Shown: piece by piece, positions 53,825 through 64,000 of the stretch | How positions within the stretch are numbered: position 1 is the stretch's first letter | How the letters are laid out: the number at the start of each line of letters is the position of its first letter | Assembly (NCBI GenBank): GCA_025526995.1 | Contig: JAHLKG010000010.1 | Coordinates: 558,001 to 622,000, forward strand | Direction: 5' to 3' | From: Powellomyces hirtus | Lineage: Eukaryota > Chytridiomycota > Chytridiomycetes > Spizellomycetales > Powellomycetaceae | DNA: 64,000 nt | The notes under the pieces: model-generated | Told to the model about the DNA's origin: nothing | The model's input: the letters and a program-made list of their open reading frames with translations, nothing else | The model's database searches: none | Program-made: the position numbers and the translations under genes

Positions 53825-53965
53825 ACCTGATGCTCGAAAATCACTATCTCTTCTTTTGCCTCCCTTTTCAACTCCTCTCGCTTAGTTACCAACACCATCC
53901 TTTCTCTTCAAATTCAACCATTGAGTCTTACTACTCCCGCCTTGAAACATAGACATCTCACATAT
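53825..53965 (+). repeat. Degenerate piece of G2 LTR, forward orientation
   Basis: Resembles 30763-30870 (TCGAAAATCACT..., CCGCCTTGA.ACATAG). It lies head-to-head with the reverse relic beside it. Between it and 54166 I see only unassigned 3' flank. Confidence 0.5.
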
Positions 53966-54166
53966 ACAGTATTTAAAAATTATGGAATGCCTGAGATTTC
54001 TCAAAGATGACTTTCTACTTTATGAACTTCAGTGATATCTGGGTAAGGACTTACATTTCCCGCTGACATTTGGCAATTAACCATCCAGAAATATGAAAAT
54101 CCAGTGACTGCTGATTCTAAGGGATTTTGCTCTGTCCCATACAATGTGGTCTATGACTGCAACGGA

Positions 54167-55257
54167 TCAGAAATTGGCCAGGACCCGCTGTGCTATATAT
54201 TCTGCTGCGGTAACTTGCTCTGCACTAGCCCCCAACTTGACAGCTCCCCTTTTTGTAGCAAAGGACGGAAAGTTAACAGAAAGAAGGGACATCAGCGTGC
54301 ATCGAGACGGTTACCTTCTGTGGCTTTCAACCTGCTTTGCCACAGGCCCGCCTTGCACCTTTTGCGGAATATTCGATCAGTACATCTTAATCATCAAGTT
54401 GCTGACGTTTTGTACCTCTAATGCCCCCACCATGACCAATTCGGTCTCGAGAGCGGGCAAGACACGCTCATCAGATAAGATCCGGCCATATGCATCGTTG
54501 ATAATGACGTGCAGCAGCTCTGGATGTAGTCCCGAAAGAATTGCACTCAATCGTGGGGCTGTGCGGCCATAAACTTGGTTGAAAAACATCTGGCCGCGCT
54601 CCGCCACTGGGGAGGCGACTGTATCCGGGTGTTCCAGGGATGCCGCTTCTGACAATGCGACAGACAGAGCAGCGTATTCTTGTGGAAAATTTGAAAGTGC
54701 ACCAGCTCGGAATTCGCTCAGCGCGTTGATCGTCTGCAAGAACGACAAGAGCGGTTACTAGTTGTCGAACGGCTTGGTGCCGGAACTCAAGCTTGCATCG
54801 AGGAAAGACATACCCTCGGCATTCCGCTGATGGGGTATGTCTATTGACGCGAAACTTTTGTTTAAGAACAGGACGATCCAATTGAGCTTCTCATAACTGT
54901 GCTTCCCAGAACCTTATATATCGCTTCTCGGCCAAGTTTCACGAATGCCGCGCGTTCCTTTGGGTCAGGTAAGCTCTCAGCAAGGACCTCCATTGCGGGT
55001 CCGATAACATACGGCAGGTTGGCACTAGCCAGACTGCCACACTACAGTGAATAGAGAGTCTTCAGCTCGGCTGCGGGAGGAGTCGGTTGAGTAAATTCTC
55101 ATACCAAGACTGCCCACGCACATGGTTTCGAAAGTGAAGCGACGACCCGAGGTTCGTTCAGAATGAGTCGAATATGTGATTTGGACACTGTTGGCGACGG
55201 AGGCTGCATTTTCGAGAATGAGCGTGCGGTAGATAAGGCCCGTGCCATGCGATGCAT
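54167..55257 (-). CDS. CMD/AhpD-like (carboxymuconolactone decarboxylase family) protein, six exons
   Basis: Exons on the minus strand: 55257-55105, 55041-54913, 54840-54814, 54733-54416, 54331-54315, 54248-54167 (241 aa). All junctions are GT-AG and keep frame; two exons are only 27 and 17 nt. The reconstructed protein aligns with the CMD-like fold: GREAIYK|TYPISGMPR|TINALSEF matches the ...TYLFAGFPRAINAL block of the family, and ERGQMFFNQVYG, LHPELLHVIINDAYGRILS and SHRRGAVKLGAS follow in order. The usual catalytic Cys-x2-Cys is not seen, so enzymatic activity is uncertain. The start (MHRMARALSTARSFSK) resembles a mitochondrial presequence; ATG at 55395 is possible but would overlap the neighbour. 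It is divergent from the SGNH gene, 125 bp apart. Confidence 0.75.
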
Positions 55258-55382
55258 TGCGCCAGGAAAGAACATCAGAAGAGTGACAGGACTGGCAGGA
55301 CCAAAACCGAGCTGACGTGAGTTCGGCGCGTCCAACAGGCGTGTTTCTTTGCGCTTTCTCATCCTCCACATAGCCCCAAGCA

Positions 55383-57057
55383 ATGCGCCTGTCACTTATC
55401 CTTGCACTCCTTGCACTCCTTGGCTGTGCGTTAAGGACATGCGAGGCCGGTTTATTTCATCAACTTCCGCTAGACGTTATGTCCGGCAACTCTGTTGATG
55501 ACGACATCGAAGCATGTCCAAATCTTCCGCCACGGGCCAAGCCCACGTCAGTTCACGACCTTCGAGTATAGAACGAGATTTCATGTGATAATGTAGATAA
55601 AGATGATGGCCTGACATAGTGTATTAGATAGACGATGTCCGGGTTATAGCGGCACTCGGAGATAGGTTCGTGTGCGCGGCGGAGGGAGCGTCTGCGCGAT
55701 AGCTGCCAAACCAACTGATACTCAAACCTCCAGCATAACCGCGGCGTTCGGCGCCAACGGTGTCCAACGCGGTGATCCTCCATCAATGCGGAACACCATG
55801 GAGGATCGCGGGGTGAACAATTGTACGTTGCTCTGATTCTGGGGAGTTCCTAACGCTCGCGCTAGATCTCGTTTTCAATGGGAGGAGATGACGGGGCATT
55901 TACACTTGCAAATTTCATCCAACGATTCGAGCCTCGGGTAAGGGGTGCTAGCATTGGGAGCCACCGGGCAGAGATATGGTACGTGTTGAGACGAGTCTTT
56001 GGGGACTGAGTGCGCCTGAAACCCCTCACCCGCTCCATTTTCAACCTTTTTGTACGCGGAGCAGCTACGGAGTGCTGTGTCCGCCAATGCAATACCACAA
56101 GAATGATAGACTGAACGCGGCACAATCAGGCGCCATGATTCCCAATCTCATCGCAGAGCTTGAGCACCTCATCCGGGCGATGAAAAGTGATTCCGACATC
56201 AATTGGGCTTCTGATTTCAAGGTGTGTGGGCAGATGTTGTTAGTGGAATTCGCGGTGTGTTTTCCGCTGGTGTTCCGGGGGAGCAGCAAACGTTTGGTTC
56301 GATTTCACTACTGTGGATACTAAGAACAGAGCCTGAAATTGGCTGCCGTTCCATCCGAACAGCTGCTTACTATCTTTATTGGCAACAACGATGCATGCCT
56401 CGGATGTGCGCCAGGGTCCGGCTCCACGTATCTTTCGCCCGCCGCTTACGAAGCAACGATGCGCTCTCTGTTGGAACGAATACAGACCGCTATTCCGCGA
56501 GTAGTGGTGAATATCATGATGGGATTTAATGTCTCGCAAGTATACGACCTCACCGTGGAAGATCCCTATTGTCAAGGCTTGCGTCGCGCTGGGACCGTGT
56601 TTGAGTGGTAAGTGGTTGTGGCGTTCTCCACATCAACGGTGGGAACAATGCAAACTGCACATCACCGACCCTGTGCTACCTCAGCGTTTGTGCATTCCTC
56701 CCTGGCCCGATGGGAGAAGCCAACCGACAGCGAATGGACGTCCTGACGCAGCAATACAACGCGCGACTACAGAGCCTGGCGCGTTTTTACAACACGCATC
56801 CGAGGCCTGATTCATTTGCGGTGATAGTGGACCCGCTGCTAAGCAATGTGCGCGTAAAGGAGTGGAACCTTAAGTTTCTCAGCAATAGCGATTGCTTCCA
56901 TCCTGCGGCTGAGGCTCATGCACTGATGGCAAAGGGAGTGTGGTGGAATCTCTTCCGACCACCTACAAGGAAACGCACAAAGCTGGTTCCAGATGAAGGG
57001 ATCCCAGTATGGTGTCCTGGCCGGGCGGATCGGATTGCTACGCAACCGCCCGAATGA
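55383..57057 (+). CDS. Secreted SGNH/GDSL hydrolase, phospholipase B1-like, seven exons
   Basis: Exons 55383-55565, 55628-55665, 55734-55812, 55866-55978, 56065-56221, 56363-56607, 56685-57057; total 1188 nt, 395 aa. A signal peptide (MRLSLILALLALLGCALRTCEA) precedes the hydrolase domain. Block I is AALGDSITAAF, and the catalytic Ser codon is split by intron 2. NTMEDRGISFSMGGD (Gly block), LTIFIGNNDAC (Asn block) and DCFHP (catalytic Asp and His) follow. LCPPMQYHKNDRLNAAQSGAM and the C-terminal WWNLF...IPVWCPG are typical of PLB1-type lipases. It should cleave acyl esters of lipids outside the cell or in a vacuole. The frame is intact; it converges on glyoxalase I. Confidence 0.88.
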
Positions 57058-57287
57058 GTGGGACCCACAATCAGTTCTCCAGTCTCTTTCCCATTCACTT
57101 CCGACTTATGCACACAACACGTCATTGAGCTAATCAACTTGGATTCTCAAAACATTGTGCCAGATCTCGTGAACGGTAAAATTTTCCAGAAGACAAAAGA
57201 TCCGATGCAATTCGATATTGAAGGCCATGCGTGGGGTGTGTTGAGGAGACGTTACAGAAAAGGCGCCGACACTCGGCTTGATTGGGC

Positions 57288-58061
57288 TCAGTAGCCCTTC
57301 GGTATCAGCTCTACGGAGTAACCATCGGGATCTGTTACAAACGCGATGTTCTTCATGCGTCCTGGACCGATGAAAAGAAGAGTCAACAGGCACCGGCAGA
57401 AAGTTTCAATATAAGGGTTTCCCGCACCTTCATTGGGCTTCTTTAAAAATCTGACTTTGTGGTCCTCCAATCGCTTGCATGCAGCTTCGAGATTGTCGAC
57501 GATCACGCCGATGTGACCATATCCTCGTGGCTCCTCATTGCCGTTGTGGTATCCTTTGAAGGATTCGTCTGACTCGGTTCCCCAGTTGCTATAGCAGAGA
57601 GAGACGAGAGTGAGCTCGATGTGAAAGGAATCTTCCCTCATGTCCCCTCTTGGTACGCACTGTGTCAGTTCCAAGACGCCTGGTCGAGAGAAGGCATATT
57701 TCTTGCGCTCCTCGAAGCTGCTGTCAAGAACGCTTTGGGGAACATTGTACCCCATGAAGATCAATGAAAATTTGGCTTCCCCAAAATCTATCTTGCAGAT
57801 AAGGCTGTCGCGTGGAAATGATCAGAGGTTGAAGCTGCACACGATGGCCCTACGTAAGTTCACATACCTCATGCCCATCAAGGTTTCGTAGAAGTGAATG
57901 GAAGCTTTCGCATCCTTCACCCTATACATAGTGTGGTTGAGCTGAGAAAGCAGGTGCGAGAAAAAGAGAAGAATAGAGCAGAAAAGGTAAGAAGCTAGTG
58001 AGGAAGTGAAAGCTGATATTTCAAGAGCAATTACCTCATAGCTCGTAGGGTTGGTAGCCAT
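57288..58061 (-). CDS. GLO1: Lactoylglutathione lyase (glyoxalase I), five exons
   Basis: Exons on the minus strand: 58061-58035, 57941-57868, 57804-57661, 57588-57428, 57361-57288; 480 nt, 159 aa. It converts the methylglyoxal-glutathione hemithioacetal to S-lactoylglutathione in the cytosol. Metal ligands are in place: His in LNHTMYRVKD (Gln33 of the human enzyme), Glu in LELTHNWG (the His codon spans an intron), His in GYGHIGV and Glu in GYSVELI. DFGEAKFSLIFMGY and KPNEGRMKNIAFVTDPDGY are diagnostic. Exon 1 codes only MATNPTSYE. It is divergent from TFIIIA with about 200 bp between start codons. Single-domain length matches human and bacterial enzymes rather than the doubled yeast form. 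Confidence 0.93.
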
Positions 58062-58258
58062 GGTGGTTTTGTAACGAGGAGAGTGCAGAGCGGGTATCAG
58101 ACCTCGTCGAAATGCCGATATTGACCAGACGGCTGCTAAACTTTTGAATACAGAGGATTATGGGTAAAGTTCAATACCACTGCTTCCCTCAAATCTCTCT
58201 AACTATGCTCTCTATAGATTGCAGGTTCTTTCAGTCCTTACTTTCTTTTGACAGCGAG

Positions 58259-59968
58259 ATGTCTGTACATGGGGAAAGTGATCAGCGTGTACAGTCGGTC
58301 AGTCACCTCAACGTGGAATTGCGCAGCACCCGTCCGCAGTTGAAGCTGAGTAAGCAATGCAAAGCAAAAGCAATTCTGAGTGCGACAAAACCCTCTACAA
58401 TATCGCAACTAACCTCTGGGCACATAATGGCCGCAAGGGTGCAGACAACTCGCCAGAACAGCTTGGCTTACATGCTTAAAGCCTCGCCGCCTGATAATGA
58501 GGATGCCCCACGAAAGCAGCCGGGCCGAGCCGCAAAACGGAAAACATTCACACTCGGCTATTTTGGAACGATATTTGCAGAGGACAACGTGGGAGAGTCG
58601 CATTCGAAAACGACAGCTACAAAGACTGGATCAAAACGCAGCCACTCAGCTCATCTCAGCTCTGCTTCAAGCGAAGACGACAGCGACGACTACGATGCGA
58701 GTCTGAAACCAGTCAAGCGTCTGCGACAGACAGGTTGTGGAGACACTGAAGATATCACCTCTCGTCAAAGAAGGGAACACAAATGCTGCTTTCCCGGCTG
58801 TGAACGAACTTTTCGTAAGTCGTCCAAGCTGCAGCGGCATGAACGGACACATTCAGACGCAGTATGTGATGGTCTTTCACATCCCGCAAAACACAACGAA
58901 ATTTTCTGACCACGGATCACCCGTTCTGTTTCTTTCCCCTTATTGTACAGCGCCCATTCAAATGCCCCAGATGTACAAAAGACTATGCTCGGCGCGAGCA
59001 TTTGGCGAGACACGCTTTGACGCATGCAGACACTGTTGAAGAACAGAAGCCATTTCGCTGTGACGAACCCGATTGCGCCAGGGGCGCCATAGGGTTTGCT
59101 AGTCAGTACCACCTCAACCGCCATCGCAAGTGGCACGAAACCCCGCGCCCATACAAAGTAGACCACTTTCTCATGAAATGTGTTTGTTCGTACTTCCATT
59201 AACCACATCGTTCCGTCCATTTAGTGCACTATTGCAAGTTGTACAGAGGCATTCGCAAAACGCACCCAGCTCCGGAATCATATGTGCGAGCACACTGGGA
59301 AGAAGCCCTTTGCATGCACCTCCTGCGAAAAGACTTTCTCGAGAGTGCAGAAACTACAGGCGCACGAGCAGACGCATAGACGCAGCTATGAATGCGGGCG
59401 TCCAGATTGCTCTGAGATGTTCAGCCGATGGTCCGCCTTGCAGGCGCATATCAAGGACGCGCATAAGCCAGCTTGCCGAGTTTGTAAAAAGAGCTTTTCT
59501 CATAAAGATACTTTGAGAGACCACATGAAAAGCCACGACGCCGAGCGAGAAACGTTTCCTTGCGAATGGGACGGTTGCGGAAAAATATTTACAAAGAAAA
59601 GGAATCGAAATGCCCACCAGCGCGCCACACACGAAGGTAGAACAGCATTCGCATGCGACCACGAGGACTGTGGACAGACTTTCCTTTACAAGCACTCTCT
59701 GGTCAACCACAACAAGCGGTCTCACGAGCAGCAGAGACAATCTTCGACCGAGGCAGCACCAAAAAAGAAGAGAGTAGACGCGATCCCGCCGCCAAATATT
59801 CTGGAAGTTATCACTGGTTTCAATTATGCCGAAGAAGGCACAGGTCGAAACTTGGAGTGTCCTGTCAACGGTTGTCGGTTTGCTTACAAGAGAAAATACG
59901 ATTTGAAGCGACACTTACATAGTTGTCATCCTGATGAAGAGCTCCCGGCGGAGGAATACTCGTTATAA
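58259..59968 (+). CDS. Transcription factor IIIA, ten C2H2 zinc fingers, three exons
   Basis: Exons 58259-58861, 58951-59157, 59225-59968 (517 aa), all phase 0. An N-terminal basic, Ser-rich region (about 170 residues, with a possible nuclear signal AAKRKT and an acidic patch SSEDDSDDYD) precedes the fingers. Finger 1 starts at CCFPGCERTF, finger 2 CPRCTKDY, 3 CDEPDC, 4 CTIASC, 5 CTSCEKTF, 6 CGRPDC, 7 CRVCKKSF, 8 CEWDGC, 9 CDHEDC; after a linker with APKKKRVD comes finger 10, CPVNGCRF. Nine fingers plus a separated last one is the fungal TFIIIA layout for 5S rRNA gene activation. The start is uncertain: ATG at 58160 is in frame, but the stretch up to 58258 looks like 5'-UTR introns (CTAAC...ATAG, pyrimidine tract then ACAG). 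Confidence 0.85.
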
Positions 59969-60369
59969 GGCGCGATATCTGCAGATATTCATCAGTATCC
60001 ACACGATACTATCGATACGAGGTTCAGATGTTCCTTCGAAACCTTTTTCGATACAATATATCATTACTTTACAAGTATGAAGACGTGCCAGGACATTCAC
60101 CATCACGCGATACGTACAACCCCGACAAGCTTGGCAAATTGAGCCATAGGACGCAATAAAAGCATGTCCGTCCGTACTCTCGACGAAGATGGAGCTGCAC
60201 TGCAGGCTTCGTGAAGCTTCGGCAGCCAGCGATATCAATGATGAGATGTTTTCTTAGTTTATTTGCATCAGGAAGGAAAGGTGGCTAAACTAGAAATAGA
60301 GCCAATTGCAAGGAATGCATATACACAAGCGTGGAGACAGGGAAAAATATATCTGGACTAATAGCGCTT
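59969..60369. other. Intergenic, convergent TFIIIA / BTG 3' ends
   Basis: About 400 bp with no supported gene; AT-rich stretches on both sides suit two facing 3' UTRs. Confidence 0.6.
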
Positions 60370-60870
60370 TCAAGAGACGAGGATCGATCGATTGACCGAT
60401 ATATCAGGCGTGGTCCTCGCACCGGAGGTATATGTGGGGCTGGCGGCGGGAGGTGGAGCCTTGATAGTGACGGTGATGGGGCTTGTGGAGCGTTTCACGG
60501 TGACTACACTTCCTTGCGCTCTACTCTCCCACACGGGAATTGGAAAACCGCGCTCTCCATTTCGATACGTAACGGTGCCTGGATCAACCCACAGGACCAG
60601 CTCTTCTGGAAACACAGAGAGTAGTATCCCTTCACTCAGACCTGTCGCACGGGCAGCATCCTTGACTATGGGATCCAGGCGCCCTCCAGAAAACGAAATC
60701 GCACGGTACCCATTTCCTTTACTTGGCGCCAAGGGGTCCCAGTGTTGCGAAAACTTGCTTGCCATATTGGACTGCAGCGCTGACTGGAACGAGGATCGGA
60801 TGGCGGGGGCAGTCGACGCGGGCAAGTGCGTTGCGAGGAAACTCGATGCGGCCGCTACTTCGGGGATCAT
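60370..60870 (-). CDS. BTG/Tob anti-proliferative family protein, 166 aa
   Basis: Single exon. Residues ~1-40 form the predicted first helices; the conserved BTG boxes follow: HWDPLAPSKGNGYRAI (box A; metazoan HWYPEKPxKGxGFRCI), DPIVKDAARATGL, then PEELVLWVDPGTVTYRNGE (box B; LPxxLxxWxDPxEVSYxxGE). In animals this fold binds the CCR4-NOT deadenylase through Caf1 and promotes mRNA deadenylation and slower growth. The C-terminal 45 residues are Pro/Thr-rich and lack a recognisable PAM2 motif. An alternative start is Met36. The family is found in animals and some early-diverging fungi, which guides my organism guess. Confidence 0.85.
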   Translation of the reverse strand: MIPEVAAASSFLATHLPASTAPAIRSSFQSALQSNMASKFSQHWDPLAPSKGNGYRAISFSGGRLDPIVKDAARATGLSEGILLSVFPEELVLWVDPGTVTYRNGERGFPIPVWESRAQGSVVTVKRSTSPITVTIKAPPPAASPTYTSGARTTPDISVNRSILVS

Positions 60871-62870
60871 GACTTTGGAGTTGTCGGCGACGCTGTAGGT
60901 AGCAGAGTAGCAGAGCGGTTGCCTGGTTGTTAATTGCGTGTGTAATTTCTTTTTACAATATTAGGAAGATATCAAGTGGTGTCCCTCTCTTAAAATCCAT
61001 TTTCCCGCTAGTTGTCCACCGGTCAGTTGCTCTCTGTTGATCCTTCTGTTTGGCGGGATACTCTACAACAATATGGTGGTGGCGAGAAGCCACCAACCAC
61101 ACCCTGGTTTGCGCCTATTCGCACTCCATGGACCGCAAGAGCGGAACAAGCATGGAGGCGCGAACCACTCAAGGCATCATAGAGCACTCCCAGGCCCAGG
61201 CGTCCCGAGATCTGCTATCTTCCAGCGGATGGCGTCGAGCACAAAGAAAGTGACCAATACCCAAAACAACATGTTGTTGAAATGGCGAACGTGCCCGCTA
61301 ATAATAGTGACGGGCGTGCGTGCACCGGAATCCGGATAGCGAGACGGGGCAAGGTGGTGTCTTTATTGCCTTTAGTTTGTTTTTCGAGACAGTTCCAGAA
61401 ATTTCATGGCGGAGCGGAGGGAGTGCCTCCATGCTTACGTGTTTCGCGTTCGTGTTTCAACTTTTTTCATGGACAACACGCGTCATCAAGTGGGGACGAA
61501 AGTCGGGCGGATCGGCTGGTAGTTTGAATCCGAGTCATGATGAGTTGATAACTTGATCAAGCTGGGTGCGACTAATTGCTACGCGTCCTACCATCGTGCC
61601 ATCTCCTTCCCTTGTCACGGTTCTGTGCACTTCATGTCAAGCCTTGCTTAGTGGAAACGGACAAATTTGAAAACGTATGCATGTTGCTCAGCGGCCTCTG
61701 GACTGCAGAGCATCTTGGCCGCGGTGATTTGTTATCCTCCAAATCTGCCAGGTGGAGCCCCATGTTCATCCGTTTGTTTTCATGTGCGGCGCAGTTTGAG
61801 AAAAAAAAAACTGGGTTTATTCTGAGTATTGTTGCTGCGAGTCTCGGCTCCGAGGATGACAAAATGGCGGCGTTGTGAGGAGAAAAGGCGAGCTAGTCTG
61901 GTGTCACGCTTTGATACACAATTCGGAGGCTGCTGACCGACATGCAATCCTTGTCGGAAAGCCTGCCACGTTGCGATTATGCAATATGGCAATCAATGCT
62001 CGCTCACTCAGTCTATTGAAAAGGGGAGGACCACATGGTGATTGCATGCCGGTGCACCGTGCACGGGCGGCCGTGGAAGATAATTGGGAGAGACTCGGAA
62101 AGAAAGGAGAACTTGAATGGAAATCGAAGAAACGGGGGAGTCGTGTGTGCGACAACGTGGTTCACGGTTCGGTTTCACTTCTCAACCATTTACGGGCAGA
62201 TTTGCGACCACGAGGCACCAGTAGTAGGCCAAGAGCTCTTAGCAAACCAAACGCGGGGACCACCCACACATCCGTGCTCCAGCGCATTCCCATATCGTCC
62301 CTTGCATTGGTTGCCATAATCTTCTGAGAAAGAGAGATGATAGGATGCTGGACGTGCCAATTAGTAGTGAGCCGTGGCATGGCAGAGTGAAAGTGAGCAA
62401 ATTGGAAGAAACGCGCGCGTTTTTGCCAACCTGACGGACCCGCCCGACGACGCGGAAAGCCATTCACTCTGCCCACCTCCGTTTCTCACACTCTCGTCCG
62501 TATCCATATCTGCCATATATACACAGAAGCACACTCTGTCTCACTTCCGCTTCTTGGCGGCTGGCAGCTTCGCACCTAACTGGGAGTGCTGGTGGGATCA
62601 CTACTGACTTTTTCTCCTTTCTTCTCGCACGGGAGCAAGCCGACGGGATACGCTTGAATCGGCTTGATTATTTTCTTGAGGTTCAAGCCTGACAGCCTCT
62701 TCTCGTCATTTTGGTTTGCCAGTTACTCGATGGCTGTCCAGACTTGCTCCTTTCCGTGAGTCTGATAGACAGCCAGATAAAACAGATAACAACTGATAGC
62801 TGGCTGCCCTCTCTCATCTCCGCATTCGTCCCTTATCTTGCCACCTAACGCGTCTGGTCATTCGCCCAGA
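60871..62870. other. 2-kb stretch without a recognised gene
   Basis: Several 60-150-codon open frames exist on both strands but show no domain and no consistent splice structure. It contains an A10 run near 61801 and a 7-bp inverted repeat GGCTTGA/TCAAGCC near 62662-62691. Likely the promoter and 5' UTR of the BTG gene (left end) and of the gene starting at 62871 (right end). Confidence 0.5.
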
Positions 62871-64000
62871 ATGTCACTCCCCGGCGCGACCTTCAGCCAC
62901 ATTTCCCCACCAGCAGCTACAGCGCCCGATGCTGCGAAAGCCCGCGCATTCCTCAATCTACATGTAGCCCCCGAACCAACCCCGTCAGACTTGTGCGGCA
63001 TCCTACACAAGCCACTATTTGATGCCACCGTTCGAGCCGGAGCTGTCGATAAAGGCGACGCTATCAACAAGACTGTTGACGCGTTGCAGCAGATCAATGC
63101 CGTATGGGTATCGGATAGCCTTGAGTGGAGCGAGTTTCTAGCTGTATTGACATGTTTGGGTAAGTGCCGACTGTTGTGGGATCAGAGTTCTGGACTTGTG
63201 AGGGTAAGATGTGGAGTGCTCACAAGGCGAATTGGGGATTTTTAGGCTTTCCGATGCCCGCCGCTCTCAACAACGACGAGCAACCGCTTTTCTCCACTCC
63301 GCCAGAATTTCCGCACAATGCGGCGTCTCTGCGGCCTGTAACCCGCAGCCCAGCCGTCGCGTTGCGCGACATTGCCGTCTATGCGCATCGCTCGACGCGG
63401 CGGCTCTCAGAACTTTTATTTGCGATGCTTTATGTCCGCGGCCGTGCTCTGACGGCGGCATACCGCTTTAGATCATTGTCCCAAGAAAGCGAAATGTCAT
63501 CGCAGACGGCGGCGTTGAAAGCCGAAGTCGAACGACTAAAGCGTAAACTCATCGAGCGGTCCAGCAAGGCTGATGATGATAGGCGACGACGCGTCATTGC
63601 TGAGAGCTATCTCAATGTTATGCACGAAAAGACGATGAATGACCGAGCGGCGGCTGCTGGACATCGGAGATTTGAAGAAACACAGCAATGGCAGGATCTG
63701 TCGCATTGCTCTGCAGATTCTGGTCGCAGTGCCCGTTGCCGACCGCTAAGTGAGGCGTACCCCAAAGAACAGTCTGCTGATCAGCAGACCACCGGCAGCA
63801 AAAGCTTTGATCTGCAGCGCGGACCCAATACGCCCAACGTAGACTTTGCAACCCGGAATCGGCTCAATGCCCACAGCAGCCAAGACATGCCCATTCCAGA
63901 ACTCCCCTCGGCTCTGCCTGCTAGACGATCCATCTTCCGCAAAAGCATAGATTACGATGCAATCAAAGCCCAACAGAATCAGCAGGGTACTAATCATAGA
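62871..64000 (+). CDS. Unidentified gene with coiled coil, two exons visible, runs off the window
   Basis: Exon 1 is 62871-63159 (ATG begins MSLPGATFSH), the intron 63160-63245 (GTAAGT...TTTTTAG), and exon 2 63246 to the edge, open throughout; at least 347 codons. Residues 20-96 form an Ala-rich helical segment (NKTVDALQQINAVW). After the intron comes a second helical region (ALRDIAVYAHRSTRRLSELLF) and then a charged heptad-like stretch (ALKAEVERLKRKLIERSS, RRRRVIAESYLNVMHEKT), a probable coiled coil. The remainder is polar and probably disordered. I do not recognise the family. Confidence 0.65.

Noticed and set aside
58160..58258. Upstream in-frame ATG for TFIIIA
   Set aside because: The stretch contains CTAAC...ATAG and a pyrimidine tract plus ACAG that look like 5'-UTR introns; kept as an alternative only.
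61037..62476. Several 70-150-codon frames between the BTG gene and the right-edge gene
   Set aside because: Overlapping on both strands, several without ATG, no splice-consistent extension and no recognisable motif.

Overview
The window is eukaryotic and most likely from a fungus. Its single-copy genes have short GT-AG introns (53-141 nt where I could place them), one with a clear CTAAC-like branch site. They encode a fungal-style TFIIIA with ten C2H2 fingers, a small glyoxalase I, a secreted SGNH hydrolase, a CMD/AhpD-like protein and a BTG/Tob protein. BTG/Tob in a fungus-like gene set points to an early-diverging lineage such as a chytrid; that placement is inference, not proof.

About 1-54 kb is a pile of nested LTR retrotransposons. 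I name two Ty3/gypsy chromovirus families G1 and G2 and five Ty1/copia families C1-C5. G1a (1-4752) and G1b (4753-10213) form an LTR-sharing tandem. G2 is split: its integrase runs on the minus strand at 10.2-17.2 kb and is interrupted by a complete C1 with TSD, while its integrase end and chromodomain lie on the plus strand at 29.8-30.2 kb. The two halves meet at complementary 5-bp target-site copies, so about 19.5 kb appears inverted. Between them lie C4 (17.2-21.5 kb), C3a with one intact 1843-residue polyprotein (21.5-27.7 kb), and a G1 5' end (G1d). At 31.4-51.0 kb one C2 element has received three later insertions: G1c (TSD GAGGA), a solo C3 LTR (TSD TATTT) and a full-length but decayed C3b (TSD GAAAC). 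A C5 fragment and an old inverted G2 relic close the block near 54 kb.

The most unusual content is extra genes inside the elements. Every G1 copy with a 3' region carries, antisense to pol, a three-exon gene for a 145-147-residue cysteine/histidine-rich protein. Exon 2 (153 nt) and exon 3 (171 nt) keep the same length and every metal-ligand position, even between the diverged G1a and G1b copies. C3 carries a different antisense gene, a two-exon gene of 210 codons near its 3' LTR. Families C1, C3 and C4 have a chromodomain between integrase and reverse transcriptase, although chromodomains are typical of Ty3/gypsy, not Ty1/copia. G1 3' regions also hold long arrays of 13-15-nt mini-hairpins whose stems covary.

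From 54.1 kb to the end the DNA is gene-dense and single-copy: CMD-like (-), SGNH/GDSL hydrolase (+), glyoxalase I (-), TFIIIA (+), BTG/Tob (-), about 2 kb with no recognised gene, and an unidentified coiled-coil gene that runs off the right edge.
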